Source: Cytobacillus oceanisediminis (GTDB taxonomy: Bacteria; Bacillota; Bacilli; Bacillales; Cytobacillaceae). From it: a stretch of 64,000 bases of DNA. Every line of letters begins with the position of its first letter. Positions within the stretch are counted from its first letter, which is position 1. Positions 1-9,072 of this stretch are shown in pieces. The notes beneath the pieces are model-generated. The model worked only from the letters and a program-made list of their open reading frames with translations. It was not told where the DNA came from and did not search any database. The stretch is taken from NCBI RefSeq assembly GCF_003182355.1, contig NZ_QGTW01000001.1:806001-870000 (forward strand). Reading direction: 5' to 3'. A program made the translations under genes and the position numbers.

Positions 1-45
1 CTATGTTTCAATAGCAGGAACCTTCTTTTAATTTAGACCATTTTG

Positions 46-903
46 CTATGCCGCCTTCAATTTCCTCTTAATTCTTGTTGCGAGAATTTCGAGGAGAATA
101 GCAACAGCAAGGATAAAGTAGGTAATCGCACCGATTTCCCTCATATCAAGATAAAAGCTGCTTGCCATGAACATATCATATCCGATTCCCCCTGCTCCTG
201 CGGCAGCTCCCATGGCAACAGCTACCGCAAAGTTGATCTCAAAGCGCAGGAATGTCCAGGAGATCATGTAGGTGATGGAGGATGGAATGACTGCTTGGAA
301 AACAATTTGCCACCAGTTGGCTCCGCTTGCCTGCAGCGCTTCGATGACTCCCCTATCCAGTTCTTCAAACGACTCGGAATAGGCCTTAATCAAGTAGCCA
401 ATGGAGTGAAAGGTCATGCCGATTACAGCTGCAGTACTTCCAAGGCCGGCAGCAACCGCAAAAATTAACACCCAAAGGACCGTTGGCACCGCTCTAATAA
501 AAGCTACCATTCCCTTTATCATCATCGAAACCCGTTTTGAAGAAAGATTCTCTGCGGCCAGCAAACCAAAAAACACAGCGATGACCGCTCCAAACAAGGT
601 AGTCAAAAAGGCAAGTCCCAGTGTTATTAAAACTTGATAAAGGGCATGGCCAAAGGAAAAATGCTCTAAATGGGGCTCAAGAAATATGACTTTCAGATTG
701 GCGAATGTCGCCAGAAGCGCTTCTGTCAAATCCAATTCCTTATAATCAAAGCTGTAAAAAGCATATACTGTAAGCAAACCCAGGACCATAAGCGTCAGCC
801 CTGCTACAATGGCCGCTTTATTTACAGGTTTGATCTTAATCCTTTCCCCAAGTAAATGTTCAGCAGGTGTAGATACGTTATTGAGCTGTCCTTTCACCTC
901 CAT
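46..903 (-). CDS. phnE: Phosphonate ABC transporter permease PhnE (second copy)
   Basis: This 285-residue inner-membrane permease of the phosphonate importer moves phosphonates handed over by PhnD, using ATP hydrolysed by PhnC. The N-terminus is cytoplasmic and charged, followed by about six hydrophobic segments. The binding-protein-dependent transport loop (EALQASGANWWQ, about residue 190) contacts the ATPase. Its ATG overlaps the stop codon of the preceding permease gene by one base (TAATG), so the two are probably translationally coupled and form a heterodimeric channel, as is usual for loci with two phnE genes. It is the last gene of the phnDCEE unit inside the window. Nothing can be said about positions 1-45 beyond this gene. 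Confidence 0.93.
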   Translation of the reverse strand: MEVKGQLNNVSTPAEHLLGERIKIKPVNKAAIVAGLTLMVLGLLTVYAFYSFDYKELDLTEALLATFANLKVIFLEPHLEHFSFGHALYQVLITLGLAFLTTLFGAVIAVFFGLLAAENLSSKRVSMMIKGMVAFIRAVPTVLWVLIFAVAAGLGSTAAVIGMTFHSIGYLIKAYSESFEELDRGVIEALQASGANWWQIVFQAVIPSSITYMISWTFLRFEINFAVAVAMGAAAGAGGIGYDMFMASSFYLDMREIGAITYFILAVAILLEILATRIKRKLKAA

Positions 904-1688
904 TACAAAATCACCCTCCTAACATAATTGGATACATACTCAATGCCTAGTATGGCAGCGATGATCACAACCACGACCAAACTCGCAATATCATAATTCA
1001 GGCTTTTATAGTACAGGTTGAACGTAAAGCCAATTCCGGAGCCGGTCAGTAACCCAATTAAGGTCGCGCTCCGGATATTCGTTTCAATCATGAAGAGGAC
1101 CCAACTGATTAATTGCGGAATGCATGAAGGAATGACCGATTGAAAGATGATGGAAAAGTAACCTGCTCCCGTGGCTTTTAAGGCTTCCACTGATCCCCCG
1201 CTTACCTCGTCAATTGTTTCCGTAAAGGCCCTTGTCAAAAATCCGAACGATCCAAAGAATAAAGCAAAATACCCTGTTAATGAGCTTTGCCCAAAGGAAA
1301 AAAGCAAAATCAGCGCCCATGCTGCAACATCGATATTCCTGAATACTGCGGCAATTCCTCTTGTGATGGCGCCAAAAAAGCCATTGACCCTCGTAGTATT
1401 GGAACCTAGAATGGCAAACAAAAGGGCGAAAACAGCAGCAACCGTCGTGGCTGCAATGGAAACAAGGAGTGTTTCCTGCAGCTTTTCAAGAATTGCTGGA
1501 AGCTTCTCCAGTGATTCAGCCGTTGGATAAAAGTTTGCAAGTCCCCATTGGACAGCCTTGGGGACAGATGTGAAACCTTTTACAGCATTGTATTCCGTTA
1601 TAACCATGGCAAGAAATGTAACAACTCCAAGCAGGACAAGGAAGGCGAGCGTGTTTCGCTTCTTTTTTGCAAAGATATCAGCCTGCAT
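903..1688 (-). CDS. phnE: Phosphonate ABC transporter permease PhnE (first copy)
   Basis: This permease of about 261 residues shares the family fold with its neighbour, including the EAA-like loop (VEALKATGAGYFS) for coupling to PhnC. The ATG at 1688 is chosen because GGAGG sits five bases upstream. A longer TTG start at 1706 lacks a comparable site and would overlap phnC further. With the chosen start the gene overlaps the phnC stop by 11 bases and runs directly into the second phnE. Two dissimilar permease genes indicate a heterodimer. Family assignment is secure; which phosphonates are carried cannot be read from the sequence. Confidence 0.93.
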   Translation of the reverse strand: MQADIFAKKKRNTLAFLVLLGVVTFLAMVITEYNAVKGFTSVPKAVQWGLANFYPTAESLEKLPAILEKLQETLLVSIAATTVAAVFALLFAILGSNTTRVNGFFGAITRGIAAVFRNIDVAAWALILLFSFGQSSLTGYFALFFGSFGFLTRAFTETIDEVSGGSVEALKATGAGYFSIIFQSVIPSCIPQLISWVLFMIETNIRSATLIGLLTGSGIGFTFNLYYKSLNYDIASLVVVVIIAAILGIEYVSNYVRRVIL

Positions 1689-2466
1689 GGATGCCTCCAA
1701 AGTCAAAGATTAACTCATCCGCTTCAGAACCATAAATGCGCTGAATGTCTTCAGAAGTCATTAGTTCTGCCGGTCCGTTATAAACGACCTGTCCACTGTT
1801 AATCCCGATGATTCGATCCGAATACTTGACTGCCACATCTACCTGATGAAGATTTACCATTACGGTAATGCCCATGGTCGTTGAAATCTTCTTCAAGTGG
1901 TCCATTATGACCTTGGCTGAATTTGGGTCCAGTGATGCAATCGGTTCATCGCATAAGAGCATCCTCGGATTTTGGATAAGGGCGCGGGCAATGCCTACGC
2001 GCTGCTTTTGCCCACCGCTTAATTGGTCTGCACGCTTATAGATCATTTCCTTCAACCCAAGCACGTTAAGAATCCTCACTGCCTGCTGTTTTTCCTCCTG
2101 GCTGTATAGCCCAAGCACTCCAGCTATTGTTGACTTTGTTCCCAAATTGCCGTGAAGGGTATTTTCAATAACAGATAAACGATTAACCAAATTGTAATGC
2201 TGAAAGATCATGCCGATTTTCGTTCGCACCTGTTTTAATTCTTTCTTCTTCAGGTTCAAAACACTTTTATCCTGAAAGCGAATTTCACCGCCGGTTGCAT
2301 CGATCATCCGATTAATGCAGCGGAGAAGTGTGGACTTCCCCGCTCCCGATGGTCCGATAATCGAAACAAACTCTCCTTCTTGGACAGAAAAATTAACATC
2401 GGATAATGCTTTTGAATCCTTGCCGAATTGCTTTGTCAGGTGATTGACTTCCAATAAAGCTGCCAT
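1678..2466 (-). CDS. phnC: Phosphonate ABC transporter ATP-binding protein PhnC
   Basis: This 262-residue ABC ATPase powers phosphonate import. Walker A is GPSGAGKST (about residue 39), the signature motif is LSGGQKQR (about 148), Walker B is MLLCDEP (about 169), and the switch histidine lies in MVNLHQVD. Length and motif spacing fit PhnC. It sits between phnD (22-base gap) and the two permease genes, so it belongs to the transporter unit phnDCEE rather than to the catalytic C-P lyase subunits PhnK and PhnL encoded upstream. Confidence 0.95.
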   Translation of the reverse strand: MAALLEVNHLTKQFGKDSKALSDVNFSVQEGEFVSIIGPSGAGKSTLLRCINRMIDATGGEIRFQDKSVLNLKKKELKQVRTKIGMIFQHYNLVNRLSVIENTLHGNLGTKSTIAGVLGLYSQEEKQQAVRILNVLGLKEMIYKRADQLSGGQKQRVGIARALIQNPRMLLCDEPIASLDPNSAKVIMDHLKKISTTMGITVMVNLHQVDVAVKYSDRIIGINSGQVVYNGPAELMTSEDIQRIYGSEADELIFDFGGIHAG

Positions 2467-2488
2467 ACGTTAACCCCTCCTTATCCAT

Positions 2489-3523
2489 TTATTTCGCAAG
2501 CTCACGGATTGGGTTAAACCACTCATCATCCACTTCCACCAAACGCTCATTACCAGACTTTTTGCTGAATAGACCGGAAAATTCAGAGTCCTCTGGTACA
2601 AAGATTTTTTCATTTTTTGCCACTTCATCTGAAGTCATGATTTCAAGCAGCATCTTCTGGTCTTCTTCGCTTACTGTACCTGTATTGATAACAAATGGTG
2701 CATTTAAAACAGGCGTTACAGAGATCAAGCTGAATTCTTTCCCGGCAACCGTGTTAAGCGGCTCGGCAGCATCTTCCTTCACTTTATATACAGCGCCTGG
2801 CTCGTTCATTTCACCGTCTGCCAATTCAACATAGTTGTTTACACATGTATCACAGAATGCCGCGACATCTGCTTTACCGCTTAACAAATTTACTGCAGAA
2901 CCCTGGTGGGAGCCTCCAAATAGAACCTCGCTAAAGAACTTGTCCTCTCCGCCCTCAAGTAAATCCTCTGCTGTTAAACTCTTAAACTCTTCCTTTTCCG
3001 CAAAGTAATCTGTTATCCCAGTAGATGGAACCTTGAATCCTGATGTGGAACTATTGGAAACAAATGAGAATCGCTTTCCTTGAATATTGTCAATCGCAAA
3101 CTTATCGCCATTCTTAAATTGATCCGTATTATCTTTCTCTACTGCGAGCCAGCTGTAATAAACAGCATCCTCCAAAGTACCTGACTCGCCGCTGGGAACA
3201 ACTAATGGAAGTACCTTATCATTTTTGTTATTTGCTTCTATATATCCTTGTGCGCCCAGGAAGGCCATATCCGCGTTGCCGTTTGCAATGGCTTCGATTG
3301 CAACAATGTAATCAGTTGTTGTTTGATGCTCTACCTTTTTTCCCGTTTTCTCTTCTATCATTTTTCCAATCTCTTCACGGGCTTCAACCAGATCAGCTCC
3401 TGATTCATTCGGAAGCCATGCAATTGTCAGCGTATCGTCACTTTCCGAATTAGCTGTAAATGAACAGCCTGCAAAAACTACAGTCATAGCCATACAAAGT
3501 AACATTAATGCCAATTTCTTCAT
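2489..3523 (-). CDS. phnD: Phosphonate-binding lipoprotein PhnD
   Basis: This 344-residue extracytoplasmic solute-binding protein captures phosphonates and delivers them to PhnE. It starts with a lipoprotein signal peptide: a Lys-Lys N-terminus, a hydrophobic core and the lipobox FAGC at about residues 17-20. Mature sequence hallmarks of the PhnD family include GNADMAFLGAQGYI and FVSNSSTSGFKVP, a serine/threonine-rich stretch of the phosphonate pocket. It is first in the phnDCEE transporter unit and is separated from phnL by 118 bases that carry TTTAC repeats, so it probably has its own phosphate-regulated promoter. Confidence 0.94.
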   Translation of the reverse strand: MKKLALMLLCMAMTVVFAGCSFTANSESDDTLTIAWLPNESGADLVEAREEIGKMIEEKTGKKVEHQTTTDYIVAIEAIANGNADMAFLGAQGYIEANNKNDKVLPLVVPSGESGTLEDAVYYSWLAVEKDNTDQFKNGDKFAIDNIQGKRFSFVSNSSTSGFKVPSTGITDYFAEKEEFKSLTAEDLLEGGEDKFFSEVLFGGSHQGSAVNLLSGKADVAAFCDTCVNNYVELADGEMNEPGAVYKVKEDAAEPLNTVAGKEFSLISVTPVLNAPFVINTGTVSEEDQKMLLEIMTSDEVAKNEKIFVPEDSEFSGLFSKKSGNERLVEVDDEWFNPIRELAK

Positions 3524-3621
3524 GATTTTTCCCCTCTCTTATTTGGAAAACTTTTTAATATTACCATCGACCTAACTATATCGAAGAATTATGAATCTAC
3601 TGATAAGGATTCGTGATGAAT

Positions 3622-3638
3622 CGTAAAGCATTGGTAAA
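3622..3638 (-). promoter_or_regulatory. Candidate PhoP box upstream of phnD
   Basis: Read on the minus strand, two TTTAC(C/G) hexamers lie exactly 11 bases apart (3638-3633 and 3627-3622). This matches the TT(A/T/C)ACA direct-repeat layout bound by PhoP in Bacillus. Further degenerate TCACGA and TTCATA units follow downstream. Placement in the phnL-phnD gap suggests phosphate-starvation control of the transporter. It is a pattern match only. Confidence 0.4.
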
Positions 3639-3641
3639 AGA

Positions 3642-4346
3642 TTAGCTTGATAATGTAAAAGCGCCATTTTGCATGTTGTATTCCCTGTCAACCAAATTGT
3701 TCATAAACGCAAGATCATGGAAGATTCCAAGCATGGTTGTGCCTTCATTCATCAATTGTTCGATCAGAATTTTAACCTTCAGCTTCGAGTCATAATCCAG
3801 GCTGGCTGTCGGCTCGTCCAGCAGCAGGAGCCTTGGTTTTTTGACCATGGCCCGTGCTATATTCAGCCTGAGCTTTTCCCCTCCTGAAAATGTCCCGGGG
3901 TAGCTGTCCCAAAGCTCCTGGTCCAGCTCGAAATGCAAAAGGATCTTTACCGTCTCCCTTTCTGCCATTTCATGATCCGTTCCCATTTCAAGGATCGCTT
4001 GCTTCACAAGCTGCCTGGCTGTCGTTCTTGGCATAACATTTAAAAATTGTGACACATAGCCAATTTCATGCTGTCGCAGGTATATCATTTGTCTATTTGA
4101 TGCATCTGCAAGATTAATAGGGCCAAATTTTTTGGAGTTATACCAAATACTTCCCTGCTCAAGCCTGTACGTTCCGTAAATACACTTTAAAATCGTGGAT
4201 TTTCCGCTTCCGCTTTTTCCGGTAATCCCGATGAATTCCCCTTCCTTCAATATGATATCAATGCCGCTAACTGCACGGATGTTTTTGCCCAGGTTATGAA
4301 GGGTAAATGATTTTGCCAGATCCTTGATTTCCAATAGATTTTCCAT
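3642..4346 (-). CDS. phnL: C-P lyase ABC-type subunit PhnL
   Basis: This 234-residue ABC-family subunit of the C-P lyase system works with PhnG, PhnH and PhnI to form ribose 1-phosphonate triphosphate from ATP and phosphonate. Walker A is GKSGSGKST, the signature is FSGGEKLRLNIAR and Walker B is LLLLDEP, with the longer linker typical of PhnL. It follows phnM by 42 bases and closes the catalytic operon. It is distinguished from PhnK by lacking the cysteine cluster and by its own family features (YVSQFLNVMPR). Confidence 0.93.
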   Translation of the reverse strand: MENLLEIKDLAKSFTLHNLGKNIRAVSGIDIILKEGEFIGITGKSGSGKSTILKCIYGTYRLEQGSIWYNSKKFGPINLADASNRQMIYLRQHEIGYVSQFLNVMPRTTARQLVKQAILEMGTDHEMAERETVKILLHFELDQELWDSYPGTFSGGEKLRLNIARAMVKKPRLLLLDEPTASLDYDSKLKVKILIEQLMNEGTTMLGIFHDLAFMNNLVDREYNMQNGAFTLSS

Positions 4347-4388
4347 TAATCCACCTGCTTTCTGCCAGTGTTGTACTTAGAAACATCG

Positions 4389-5567
4389 CTAAATTCTGTA
4401 ATTCGTTTTTTGGATCAGCTTCCCGTCCACAAATACTCCAGTGATGACCGGGAAATCATCAGCTATTTTTTCAATGATAAGCAAATCCGCTTTTTTTCCG
4501 ATTTCAATTGAACCGATTTCTTCGTCCATTTTCACCGCTTTTGCCGGATTAATGGTGACGAGCCTAATCATGTCGGCCAGGTCCATGCCATAGGTATTAA
4601 CCAGATCAAAAATCGCATGCAGCATGGCTGCCGGATAATAGTCACTGCACAAAATATCAATCGAATCATTTTGAATCGCTTCGGCCGCTCCCAGATTTCC
4701 GCTGTGCGAGCCTCCCAGCAGCACATTTGGCGCACCGGCAACGGTATACATGCCAAGCGCCTTCGCCCTGTATGCCACCTCCTGGGTGATCGGGAATTCA
4801 CTAATCGTCGTGCCAAAGCTGCGGACAAGGTCCAATTTTTCAAAACTGTCATCATCATGGGAGGCAACCGCGATATTATGTTCCTTTGCGTGCTGGGCAA
4901 TTTCCCTCATGTCTTCAACAGTCAGCTTCTCCTTTGTCTGGTGATTGCGAATCAAAACATCAATGGCTGCATCACTCATACTGTTATAGCTTTTCACCGT
5001 GTTCCGGTAGATTTCCAGGTGACGGTACTGCCCTTGCCCCGGGGTATGATCCATGAAGGATATTAAATGCACCTTGTCTTCGCTTATGTAGCTTTTAAGA
5101 TTCTCAATTTCTTCAACATTATCAATCTCCATTCTTGCATGGAATCGATGGCGCACCAGATGCTTGATAGTATGGGTCTCATCAATCAAGTCAATGAGCT
5201 TCCTGACATTTTCCGGTTCCCGGATCGGTTTATACGCATACTCTGTTTCTTTATAAAGAGACAGTGAATGGAACATGGTTGTAATCCCATGGGAAATGAG
5301 CTCTTTCTCCGCTTCTCTTAAACTTAGGTTAAAGTTCATCAAAGAAGTTGGCCTTGGTGCTGCCATATGTTCAATATAGTCGGAATGGATATCGATAAAG
5401 CCTGGCGAGACATAGCCGCCTTCCGCATCAATCACATCTGTATTTTCTCCAAACATCATTTCACCCTTTGGAGCGATCCGGCTGATTCGGTCATCCTCAA
5501 TAAGGAGATCATAGCCTTGCAAAACCGTATCCTCTGTAATAAGCTTTCCATTTGTAATGACGTACAA
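4389..5567 (-). CDS. phnM: RPn triphosphate diphosphatase PhnM
   Basis: This 392-residue amidohydrolase-family enzyme removes pyrophosphate from alpha-D-ribose 1-methylphosphonate 5-triphosphate, giving the substrate of PhnJ. The metal-binding motif HxD/H is seen in GFIDIHSDYIEH (about residue 60). Later metal ligands appear in FMDHTPGQGQ and VASHDDD, and the C-terminal NPAKAV and GKKADLL segments are typical of the superfamily. Length is normal for PhnM. It lies between phnK and phnL. Confidence 0.95.
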   Translation of the reverse strand: MYVITNGKLITEDTVLQGYDLLIEDDRISRIAPKGEMMFGENTDVIDAEGGYVSPGFIDIHSDYIEHMAAPRPTSLMNFNLSLREAEKELISHGITTMFHSLSLYKETEYAYKPIREPENVRKLIDLIDETHTIKHLVRHRFHARMEIDNVEEIENLKSYISEDKVHLISFMDHTPGQGQYRHLEIYRNTVKSYNSMSDAAIDVLIRNHQTKEKLTVEDMREIAQHAKEHNIAVASHDDDSFEKLDLVRSFGTTISEFPITQEVAYRAKALGMYTVAGAPNVLLGGSHSGNLGAAEAIQNDSIDILCSDYYPAAMLHAIFDLVNTYGMDLADMIRLVTINPAKAVKMDEEIGSIEIGKKADLLIIEKIADDFPVITGVFVDGKLIQKTNYRI

Positions 5568-5611
5568 AGTGCTTCCCCCTTTATGAAATGGTCTTTAAAT
5601 AGGATGGCAAG

Positions 5612-6457
5612 TTACAGAAGCGAATGAACCAATTGCTGTGTAAAGGCATGCTGAGGATCCTCGAGTATTTGATCAGTCAGGCCCTGCTCAATCACTTGCC
5701 CATCAAGCATAACCACTGTTCTGTCTGCGAGCATACGAATGACGCCCAGATCATGTGAAACCAGCACAATACTAATATTTAACTCTCGCTGCAGGCTCTT
5801 AATTAAATCCAAAACACTTGCCTGTACCGATAAATCCAATCCTGTCGTGACCTCATCTAAGAGAAGGATGGGCGGGTTATTAGAAAGGGCTTTAGCAACT
5901 TGGACACGCTGCTGCATCCCCCCTGAAAAATTCTTTGGCGCTTCTTTGCGTCGATGAATAGGTATATTCACTTTCCCGAGCAGCTCAGTTCCTCTTTCTT
6001 CCATCATTTCCACGTTTCTGATTCCGGCTGCAATCAGCTTCTCAGCAATATTTCCGATCGATGAAAAATCTATTTTCAATCCTAATAAAGGGTTTTGATA
6101 TACTTTCCCCATTAAGTTGTTCCGGATATATCTTTTTTGCTGTGAAGATTCCTTGAAGAGATTTTTCAGCCCATTTTGATAGGAAGAAATATAAGCCTCT
6201 CCGGAGGTTGCCTCCTGGTCAAAGTAGAGGCACTGCATCAAAGTGGATTTTCCGCTTCCGCTCTCCCCCACAACCCCGAGCACCTCTCCCGGATACACAT
6301 CAAAGGAGACATCCCTGCATGCGAAGACGGTGCCGCACACCTTGCAGTAATTTTTTATCAAGGCATCCGGTACATGTTTCATGCAATGGACGCAGCCGGA
6401 GCCAAATTGTTTGTTTAAATGTTTAATAGATAAAACGGGAACCTCAAATTCAGTCAT
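5612..6457 (-). CDS. phnK: C-P lyase ABC subunit PhnK with N-terminal CxxC-CxxC insertion
   Basis: This 281-residue ABC-type ATPase subunit docks on the PhnGHIJ core in characterised C-P lyases. Walker A is GESGSGKST, the signature is FSGGMQQR and Walker B is LLLDEV. Between the first strand and Walker A it carries an insertion with two cysteine pairs, C-x2-C-x12-C-x2-C (about residues 22-40). This looks like a zinc ribbon and is absent from the E. coli PhnK sequence as I recall it. The gene abuts phnJ, with its ATG immediately after the phnJ stop. The family call is secure; the role of the insertion is unknown. Confidence 0.92.
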   Translation of the reverse strand: MTEFEVPVLSIKHLNKQFGSGCVHCMKHVPDALIKNYCKVCGTVFACRDVSFDVYPGEVLGVVGESGSGKSTLMQCLYFDQEATSGEAYISSYQNGLKNLFKESSQQKRYIRNNLMGKVYQNPLLGLKIDFSSIGNIAEKLIAAGIRNVEMMEERGTELLGKVNIPIHRRKEAPKNFSGGMQQRVQVAKALSNNPPILLLDEVTTGLDLSVQASVLDLIKSLQRELNISIVLVSHDLGVIRMLADRTVVMLDGQVIEQGLTDQILEDPQHAFTQQLVHSLL

Positions 6458-7312
6458 TTAATTCACTCCTGCTTTTCCGGCTTTATTTAAAACTTCATAA
6501 CAGTAGCTCGTATCATTGCATTGATAATAGGTTTCTCCTGTATTCTCATCAATCAGCTCGTCCAGGAACACTCCCTCAGAGCCGCACAATCTGCAGCATT
6601 TCCCTTCAAAGCTTTCCTCTTCAAATGGATAATCTTCAAAATCAAGGGAGACGATATTCGTGAAAGGCGGGACGGCATACACCTTTTTTTCCCTTCCTGC
6701 CCCCAATAAAATAAGCGCTTCATTTTCGTGCATTTTATGATTATCAAACCGCGGGATCGGGCTTGGCGCCATTACATAGCGATCATGCACCATCACCGGA
6801 TGATCTGCTCCTGTCGTCATGATTCCATATTTCATAATCTGTTCAAAAAGCATAAGCCATGCTCCGCTATATTCTTTTTCTGCATGAAGCTTTTTGGTTT
6901 CTTGTTCACTTGGTTCAAAATAGCGGAGCGGTTCAGGCAGCGGCACCTGCAGCACAAGAATCTGCTGCTTTTTTAAAGGGACCTCTGGAATCCTGTGCCG
7001 CGATTGAATAATCGTTGCCTCAGAAGTACATTCCGTTAGCTGGACGCCGGTCGTATCGGAGACAAGCTTCTTGATGCTGACGGCATTAACCGATTCATCA
7101 GACCCTTGATCGATTACCTTTAAGACATCTTTCTTCCCTATTAAAGAGAGTGTCAGCTGGAGTCCTCCAGTTCCCCAGCCTCTTCCGATCGGCATTTCCC
7201 TTGAAGCAAAAGGAACCTGATAGCCTGGGATCGCAATTGCTTTTAATGTGGCTCTCCTAATCTCCCTTTTCGAACCTTCATCAAAGAAAGCAAAGTTATA
7301 GGCTGTGTTCAT
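6458..7312 (-). CDS. phnJ: C-P lyase radical-SAM subunit PhnJ
   Basis: This 284-residue catalytic subunit cleaves the carbon-phosphorus bond of ribose 1-phosphonate 5-phosphate by radical chemistry, releasing the alkane and 5-phosphoribosyl 1,2-cyclic phosphate. The iron-sulfur ligands are intact in the PhnJ spacing C-x2-C-x21-C-x5-C (Cys240, Cys243, Cys265, Cys271). The glycine that carries the thiyl/glycyl radical chemistry in E. coli (Gly32) is conserved in IPGYQVPF (Gly30). Other conserved blocks are GWGTGG and RHRIPE. Its ATG overlaps the phnI stop by one base. The enzyme should be active as encoded. Confidence 0.97.
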   Translation of the reverse strand: MNTAYNFAFFDEGSKREIRRATLKAIAIPGYQVPFASREMPIGRGWGTGGLQLTLSLIGKKDVLKVIDQGSDESVNAVSIKKLVSDTTGVQLTECTSEATIIQSRHRIPEVPLKKQQILVLQVPLPEPLRYFEPSEQETKKLHAEKEYSGAWLMLFEQIMKYGIMTTGADHPVMVHDRYVMAPSPIPRFDNHKMHENEALILLGAGREKKVYAVPPFTNIVSLDFEDYPFEEESFEGKCCRLCGSEGVFLDELIDENTGETYYQCNDTSYCYEVLNKAGKAGVN

Positions 7313-8448
7313 TAGCTTCTCACCTCTTGCCTTTCTGCAGTTTCTTCCTCAGAATTCTTTGTTCTTCTGACACTATCAAGCTTTGATTGGAACGTGACAT
7401 AGTGAGGCATTTTCAAATGTGAAATAAAGCCGGTCGATTCCACAGAGTCAATATGGTAGAGTACAAATTCTTCATTATGGCTTGGGAAGCTATTATCGGG
7501 ATGCTCCAGGCAATTATCGAGAATGCCCATAGCGATCGCTTTCGTCTCGTTCTGCCCAAAGCAAAGTCCAAAGCCTATTTCGAACTCCAATTCCTTTCTT
7601 CCGTTCTCCTTTTCAACCATAAACGGCATCAGCATTTCCGCTTCCGTTGCTTTTACATCGCCAATGTAATAGTCATCTTCCTCACTGCCCACTTCATTCG
7701 GGTGGCCGATATAGACTGGCAAGTTCCCGACTCTTAGCTCCCCAACAGTCGGATGAAGTGCCCCGTAGCCTCTGATGACGGCATAAGCCAGTGAGGTGAC
7801 CGCTCCGGTCTGCCCTCTTGTCAGGATTTGCAAACGCTGGCTTCGGCTTGATGGAAATTCCAGGCTTTCTCTTGTCACATCATCTGGTTCAGTATCATTG
7901 TTTTCAAGGGGCGGAATTAAGCCCTCCTTACGCAGATAATCGAGCACCTTTGGCAAAAGGATTTCCGGAGCGTCCAGCTTTTCTTCATTTAAGCTGTTTT
8001 CTGCCTCATATTCGGTCAGCCATTCCCGGATCAGCTCTTCCGTTTCCTTCATTAGGCCAAAATCCAGAAGCCTGTGGGTATAATCGGTAGTTGCACCTAA
8101 GATCTGGCCTCCCGGAATATCTTTAAAGCTGGCTGAAATCCGACGTTCAACTTTCATGTGCTCGGATTCGATGATTTGTGAGCAGTGCCTCCTTGGCAAG
8201 GTTGACCGGTATGCCCGCAGCAGGAAGATCGCTTCTTCCGGATTCCCTTCAGCCTGCTTAATGGCTAATGCTGCAAGGGTTTCATTGTATAAGCTGCTTT
8301 CTGACATGACCTGGTCGATTAACCCTCTCATGCCAGCCTCAATTTTTTCTGTTTCCAATACTTGCTGCTTATGCAGCCTTTCATACTTCAACCGTTTAAT
8401 CGACTCTTCAATCGCATGAGTTCCGCCCTTAACCGCTACATAACCCAT
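7312..8448 (-). CDS. phnI: C-P lyase core subunit PhnI
   Basis: This 378-residue nucleosidase-like subunit, with PhnG, PhnH and PhnL, displaces adenine from ATP with the phosphonate. The start GYVAVKGGTHAIE is the typical PhnI N-terminus, and family blocks such as ILGATTDYTHRLLDFGLM, GYGALHPTVGELR and IGDVKATEAEM are present. It overlaps the end of phnH by 13 bases and the start of phnJ by one, so the core is tightly coupled. Length is slightly above the E. coli protein. Confidence 0.95.
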   Translation of the reverse strand: MGYVAVKGGTHAIEESIKRLKYERLHKQQVLETEKIEAGMRGLIDQVMSESSLYNETLAALAIKQAEGNPEEAIFLLRAYRSTLPRRHCSQIIESEHMKVERRISASFKDIPGGQILGATTDYTHRLLDFGLMKETEELIREWLTEYEAENSLNEEKLDAPEILLPKVLDYLRKEGLIPPLENNDTEPDDVTRESLEFPSSRSQRLQILTRGQTGAVTSLAYAVIRGYGALHPTVGELRVGNLPVYIGHPNEVGSEEDDYYIGDVKATEAEMLMPFMVEKENGRKELEFEIGFGLCFGQNETKAIAMGILDNCLEHPDNSFPSHNEEFVLYHIDSVESTGFISHLKMPHYVTFQSKLDSVRRTKNSEEETAERQEVRS

Positions 8449-9056
8449 TCATTCATCACCACCCTTTTTTCTGTTACTTGAGTTGTTCTGGGCAAGGATA
8501 AAAGCTGATTGTCCTGGTCAACAAATATGAGGTCAACCCCAACTGGATACTCCTTATTTTTTTCTTCCCGTCTTCGAATCCAATTGCCATCCATATCCAC
8601 ATTGACTGCTGTGCTTGTCTGAATGCCCGGCCCCTTTAAAATAAGATGTCCGCCCTCACGGATGGCCCCTGTTTCTGCGATAATGACTGCAGATTTATGA
8701 GGGTTTAAGAACGTCCCCGGGTTTGCTCTTTGAATGGCATCCTCCAGTGAACCTTTCCCGGCATCGTGAAGGATAAATAGATAATCCGCCTGATCAGCCT
8801 CTGCCGTCTTTGCGAAGGTCACCTGATTTATCTCTTTCTCTGCAGCTTCGGCATTTGCAGAGAACACTTTAAACGTTACCTCTTGGTCCAGCAGTGTTAA
8901 TGCCAGCAGCAGGAGTGAATGGGAGCAGCCTGTCTCATTCTCTCCGTCCAATAATGCGGCCTCTTTCCCCAGATCTGAAATCAGCCCGGGCCGTGAAGTG
9001 GAATCGACTAATTTTCTATACACAGATTGCAGGTCATGAACGATATCTAATTTCAT
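8436..9056 (-). CDS. phnH: C-P lyase core subunit PhnH
   Basis: This subunit of about 206 residues in the PhnGHIJ complex takes part in forming the ribose-phosphonate intermediate. Family features include the N-terminal VYRKLVDSTSRPG, and C-terminal blocks GGHLILKGPGI and GVDLIFVDQ. The ATG at 9056 is preferred because an AGGGGG site precedes it by about seven bases. An upstream ATG at 9092 would add 12 residues inside the phnG end and has no site. It overlaps phnI by 13 bases. Confidence 0.93.
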   Translation of the reverse strand: MKLDIVHDLQSVYRKLVDSTSRPGLISDLGKEAALLDGENETGCSHSLLLLALTLLDQEVTFKVFSANAEAAEKEINQVTFAKTAEADQADYLFILHDAGKGSLEDAIQRANPGTFLNPHKSAVIIAETGAIREGGHLILKGPGIQTSTAVNVDMDGNWIRRREEKNKEYPVGVDLIFVDQDNQLLSLPRTTQVTEKRVVMNEWVM

Positions 9057-9072
9057 CTCTTTTCCCCCTCTG

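Noticed and set aside
43-468. 141-aa plus-strand frame opposite phnE
   Set aside because: Antisense shadow of a secure gene.
4568-5066. Frames of 110 and 149 aa within phnM
   Set aside because: Shadows of phnM in other phases with no family similarity.
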